Shown here one piece after another: positions 62,101 to 64,000 of a stretch of 64,000 nucleotides of DNA. Numbering within the stretch: position 1 is the stretch's first letter; each line of letters starts with the position of its first letter. Made by a program: the position numbers and the translations under genes. The notes beneath the pieces were generated by a model. The model was not told where the DNA came from. It did not search any database and worked only from the letters and a program-made list of their open reading frames with translations. Source of the stretch: Sediminibacterium sp. (GTDB taxonomy: Bacteria > Bacteroidota > Bacteroidia > B-17B0 > Aurantibacillaceae); contig JASGCO010000006.1 in assembly GCA_030054095.1 (NCBI GenBank), positions 62,001 through 126,000 of the forward strand. Reading direction: 5' to 3'.

Positions 62101-63113
62101 ATATCGGTAACCTTATTACTACCACCAGCGTACCTGTAACCAATACTGTTTCTGGTACGGTTATTCCTCTTAACTTTACTGTAACGCCCGGTACAGGGTA
62201 CCGTTTAGGTCAGGGTGCAGGTTCTGTGTCTATGTACAGAACATCCGCTTCAAGTAACTTATATCCATTCAGCATTCCTGGTGTTATGGATATGACCGGA
62301 AGTTCAGCAGGTAATACCTTCTACTATTTTGGGTATAACTGGACAGTAGTATCTCCTGGTTGTACAAGCCCTCGCGTGCCTGCTGTATTTACAGTGTCAC
62401 CTTCAGGTGCTGTAGCTATTGCAGCGTCGCAGACGCTTATTTGTTCGGGCTCAACCGCGACATTAACGGCTAGTGGTGCTTCAACTTATACCTGGAATAC
62501 AGGTGCTCAAACATCTGCAATTGTTGTTTCTCCTAGTGTAACAACATCATATACTGTTAACGCGAGCGGATCATGTGGTGGTTCTGCAACAACTACATTA
62601 ACCGTTAACCCTAGCCCAAATCTGGTAGTATCACCAATATTTACACTTTGTGCCAGTACTACAACGGTTCCTGCATCGGCTACCTTAACAGCCAGTGGTG
62701 CTAATAGTTATTTCTGGACACCAGGTAACCTTACCACTCCTACAATTGTTGTAACACCTACAACTACAACAGCATACAATGTAATAGGTACAGGAACTAA
62801 CGGTTGTGCTTCAACAGGTACAACAGGTGTGTTGGTTATTGTTTGTACAGGATTACAAAATAATGCAGCCGTTGCTGAAAATGTGCAGATTATGCCAAAT
62901 CCAACAAACGGTATTATCAATGTTGTATTAACGAACAAATCAGATAATATGTATTTTGAAATACTGGATGTTACTGGTAAAGTAGTTCTGCGTGAAACCT
63001 TAACACAATACAATTCAGTAGTAAATGCAACTTCTTTAGCAAATGGATTGTATGCTTATCGAATTGTAAGTGACAATAAGGCTATTAAACAAGGTAAACT
63101 TGTAAAACAGTAA
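59157..63113 (+). CDS. Large modular T9SS-secreted surface protein (adhesin-like)
   Basis: The 1318-residue protein has a signal peptide (FKRLLVLATVLFGMKMVAQ), an Ig-like region at about 135-228 with SYQWESS, and two copies of a ~280-residue unit at about 232-505 and 516-790. Each unit starts with an EDFNA...W choice-of-anchor-J-like domain (ends YYVDVDNINIS / YYVDIDNINLY) followed by a CARDB-like domain beginning DAGV. Further Ig-like or PKD-like repeats occupy 795-1225, and a T9SS sorting domain (MPNPTNGIINVVL, NGLYAYRIVS, ending GKLVKQ) is at about 1241-1318. It should be displayed at the surface, probably for adhesion. Codon use looks like a highly expressed gene. Confidence 0.85.
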   Translation: MKKLYFFKRLLVLATVLFGMKMVAQPCYSPSSYGSANITSFVGVMTNINTCTYGGEYNTLTVGVSGVFTFSASGGSGNYLTLSTATSSGSLAAGVPPLTVTLTAGTYYLHVATSNTCGTESLCHTTSYSNTAIAGSPTITSQPSNLSLCSGANGSFIVAATGGTSYQWESSTGGPFTALTNVAPYSGVTTPTLNITGATNGMNNTQFRCVVTNGTGNVASNAVVLTVLAGASLPLIEDFNASTTFPTLWNVNASNPWYVFTNHGTAGSNGMSRNLYSTTQILAQAQTPNVGVVTNSTTLTFDYRIMEYSGYPGAATPTASIANDSLNIYISTNCGATFSLLGSINASNHTVTTNFTSKSYNLAPYAGNSVIIRFRANKDAATSSDYYVDVDNINISNVVPIDAGVTAFVTPIAGRPCYNNNEQVVVTVKNWGTANISNVPVKVSVTGPVNSLITTTLAGPVLPGATANVTVGTVNMTAGGVYNFKCYTDLAADPTKGNDTLLPVIQRTVSALGTTPLPYFEDFNALAAIPATWINNPSANWFVGANHGTSASNGMYRNLYGSFAIRAEADMLKLGAVTPSTALKFDYRYVDYSGFPNSAATQTSAIVGDSLNIYVSTNCGLSYSLLGSINASNHVSTTAFASKTYPMAAYAGSDVIIKFLATKVPANTADYYVDIDNINLYNASAVDAGVSALAAPVTNTCYTSSTPVSVVLNNFGTGAISNVPVTVTVALGASVQTISTTYTPSIPVGGSVTVVVGNVNMTNPGNYTFTSTSGIAGDGNSSNDQNLTVINTPVIAAISGQTVACLGGSVTLNATGTATAYLWSNGATTNSVSVAPTTNTVYSVVGTSSLGCSFTATQAVTVTNPTISANGALACGSGTLTGTLTATSFGTVNWYASPSSTTSLGTGNSFPVSAAATTTYYAEASSVSVNQIGLATNTTVAGGGQQTSTAYNTFDVFSTCIIQDVTVYAGATGNVVFDLRDNIGNLITTTSVPVTNTVSGTVIPLNFTVTPGTGYRLGQGAGSVSMYRTSASSNLYPFSIPGVMDMTGSSAGNTFYYFGYNWTVVSPGCTSPRVPAVFTVSPSGAVAIAASQTLICSGSTATLTASGASTYTWNTGAQTSAIVVSPSVTTSYTVNASGSCGGSATTTLTVNPSPNLVVSPIFTLCASTTTVPASATLTASGANSYFWTPGNLTTPTIVVTPTTTTAYNVIGTGTNGCASTGTTGVLVIVCTGLQNNAAVAENVQIMPNPTNGIINVVLTNKSDNMYFEILDVTGKVVLRETLTQYNSVVNATSLANGLYAYRIVSDNKAIKQGKLVKQ

Positions 63114-63132
63114 ACAATTTCTCTATGATATT

Positions 63133-63163
63133 AAACCGCCCTGATAAAGGGCGGTTTTTTTTT
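63133..63163 (+). terminator. Intrinsic terminator of the surface-protein gene
   Basis: AAACCGCCCT (63133-63142) pairs with AGGGCGGTTT (63148-63157), with a T run beyond. Confidence 0.9.
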
Positions 63164-63193
63164 GCCCAAATGTTAAATAATACATTGATGTGT

Positions 63194-63220
63194 TATACAT
63201 AAGAAAATTATGTATATTTG
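63194..63220 (+). promoter_or_regulatory. PadR promoter with overlapping perfect inverted repeat (operator)
   Basis: TATACATAA (63194-63202) is perfectly inverted as TTATGTATA (63208-63216) around a 5-base A-rich spacer. The -7 box TATATTTG (63213-63220) overlaps the right half. The ACAT/ATGT halves resemble PadR-family operators, so the downstream PadR gene probably represses itself. Confidence 0.6.
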
Positions 63221-63238
63221 TCTTATATATTACTTGAA

Positions 63239-63580
63239 ATGATTTATTCTTCTGAATTAATTAAAGGCACTTTAAAAACAATAGTTTTAAAATTATTAAA
63301 GACCAACAAGCGCATGTATGGTTACGAAATTACCCAAATGGTAAAGAGTTTAACAATGGATAAGATCCAGATTACGGAAGGAGCGCTTTACCCTACGTTA
63401 CACGCATTAGAAAGCGAAGGACTGGTTATAACGGAAACGGAATATATTGGTAAACGAGTGCGTAAATACTATAGTCTGAGTTCGGATGGCGCAAAGCGGA
63501 CAGAGGAGAAGGTGAATGAATTGGCTGATTTTATGAATACAATAAAATTTCTACTGGATCTTGAGCCAAAAACAAATTAA
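63239..63580 (+). CDS. PadR family transcriptional regulator
   Basis: The 113-residue protein is a short PadR regulator: KGTLKTIVLKLLKTNKRMYGYEITQMV (N-terminal wHTH), ITEGALYPTLHALESEGLVITE (recognition helix and wing), YYSLSSDGAKRTEEKV, and a C-terminal dimerisation helix. ATG 63239 is used because the in-frame start at 63218 lies within the promoter box. It is followed after 11 bases by a partial membrane-protein gene, the typical pairing of PadR with a membrane target. Effector unknown. Confidence 0.9.
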   Translation: MIYSSELIKGTLKTIVLKLLKTNKRMYGYEITQMVKSLTMDKIQITEGALYPTLHALESEGLVITETEYIGKRVRKYYSLSSDGAKRTEEKVNELADFMNTIKFLLDLEPKTN

Positions 63581-63591
63581 AACCAACTAAC

Positions 63592-64000
63592 ATGTATTGT
63601 ATCAATGAAAAACAGATTGATTTTATTTTAAACGACATTCGTGCACGTGGCGTTGAAATGGAATCGCTTCAAAATGACCTTCTGGATCATATCTGTTGTA
63701 TTATTGAGCAAAACCTCAAAGAAGAGGAGGACTTTGAGAACTTTTATGCTAACACAATCACCAGCTTTTACAGAGAGGAATTGTGGGAAATAGAAGAGGA
63801 AACCCTCCGTTTATTAACGTTTAAAAACTATTACGCAATGAAAAAAACAATGATCGCAAGCGGAGTTGCATCCACCATTAGTTTGGGTACGGGCTTGATT
63901 TTTAAATTTATGCACTGGCCGGGCGCCAGTATATTGATCCTATTAGGAATCGTTTTGGCAGGTTTACTTTTTTTACCGCTGGTTTTCACTTTAAAAGCAA
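63592..64000 (+). CDS. Membrane protein co-transcribed with PadR (cut by window edge)
   Basis: ATG 63592 opens a frame that stays open to the window end (136 codons). The first ~80 residues are charged and cytoplasmic-looking (NEKQIDFILNDIRARGVEMES, LLDHICCIIEQNLKEEEDF). Two membrane helices follow, with FKFMHWPGASILILLG between them, a motif that resembles the membrane part of GldL-like and other Bacteroidota membrane proteins. The PadR pairing suggests it is the regulated target. The C-terminus is outside the window. Confidence 0.65.
   Translation, partial: MYCINEKQIDFILNDIRARGVEMESLQNDLLDHICCIIEQNLKEEEDFENFYANTITSFYREELWEIEEETLRLLTFKNYYAMKKTMIASGVASTISLGTGLIFKFMHWPGASILILLGIVLAGLLFLPLVFTLKA

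Noticed and set aside
1..64000. CRISPR array, insertion sequence with transposase, prophage or rRNA operon
   Set aside because: No regularly spaced direct repeats, no transposase or recombinase reading frame, no phage structural genes and no rRNA sequence was found in the window.

Overview
The window is chromosomal DNA of a Bacteroidota bacterium. The evidence is type IX secretion (T9SS) and gliding genes (a PorP/SprF-type protein, an OmpA/TPR partner, gldB, gldC and a PorZ-like protein), three proteins with T9SS C-terminal sorting domains, the long form of IspG, Bacteroidota-type -7 promoter boxes (TANNTTTG) close to many start codons, and very few Shine-Dalgarno sequences. The futalosine menaquinone genes (mqnB, mqnD) argue against Bacteroidales and fit a Cytophagia/Chitinophagia/Sphingobacteriia-like lineage, but genus cannot be read from the sequence.

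Layout. 1-3849: a lipoprotein fragment, a sugar nucleotidyltransferase, a QueD-like protein and the mqnB-mqnD-pth operon. 3954-6937: a membrane-anchored alpha/beta hydrolase-fold protein whose nucleophile is replaced by glycine, a Crp/Fnr regulator and two small envelope proteins. 6955-10779: a minus-strand envelope cluster (kdsA, two glycosyltransferases, an SDR) and a 2TM protein. 10780-11605: a gene-free stretch with strong hairpins. 11606-23175: fbp, an RsmI-like methyltransferase, gcdH, a PorP/OmpA pair, mscL, an OmpA lipoprotein and hrpB. 23463-35260: minus-strand secreted or envelope proteins (a LamG T9SS cargo, YfhO-like, a sigma/anti-sigma-like pair, AsmA-like). 35261-37475: a structured intergenic repeat and two tandem RlaP-like nucleotidyltransferases. 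37630-50243: ybaB, nadE, gldB-gldC, icd, psd, ispG and recO-porZ. 50366-50442: tRNA-Arg(CCG).

The standout is 51098-55106, just after the tRNA. Three cassettes in one orientation are each closed by a ~130-bp imperfect palindrome that behaves like an integron attC site. The first bases of every cassette are the reverse complement of the R''-like box that opens its own terminal palindrome (GTTACCGGC/GCCGGTAAC, GTTATGGGCT/AGCCCATAAC, GTTGGC/GCCAAC). Stop codons lie inside or just before the palindromes and leaders are short. No integrase lies in the window, so this looks like a CALIN (attC cluster lacking an integron integrase) in a Bacteroidota chromosome. Cassette 1 carries a three-gene operon (family 2 glycosyltransferase, radical SAM enzyme, P-loop kinase), cassette 2 a lipoprotein, and cassette 3 a small soluble protein plus a small two-helix membrane protein.

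55347-64000 returns to ordinary chromosome: a GSCFA protein, kynU, hemL, a 1318-residue T9SS surface protein, and a PadR regulator with a perfect inverted repeat over its promoter followed by a partial membrane protein. All functional calls come from reading motifs by eye; no database search was run.
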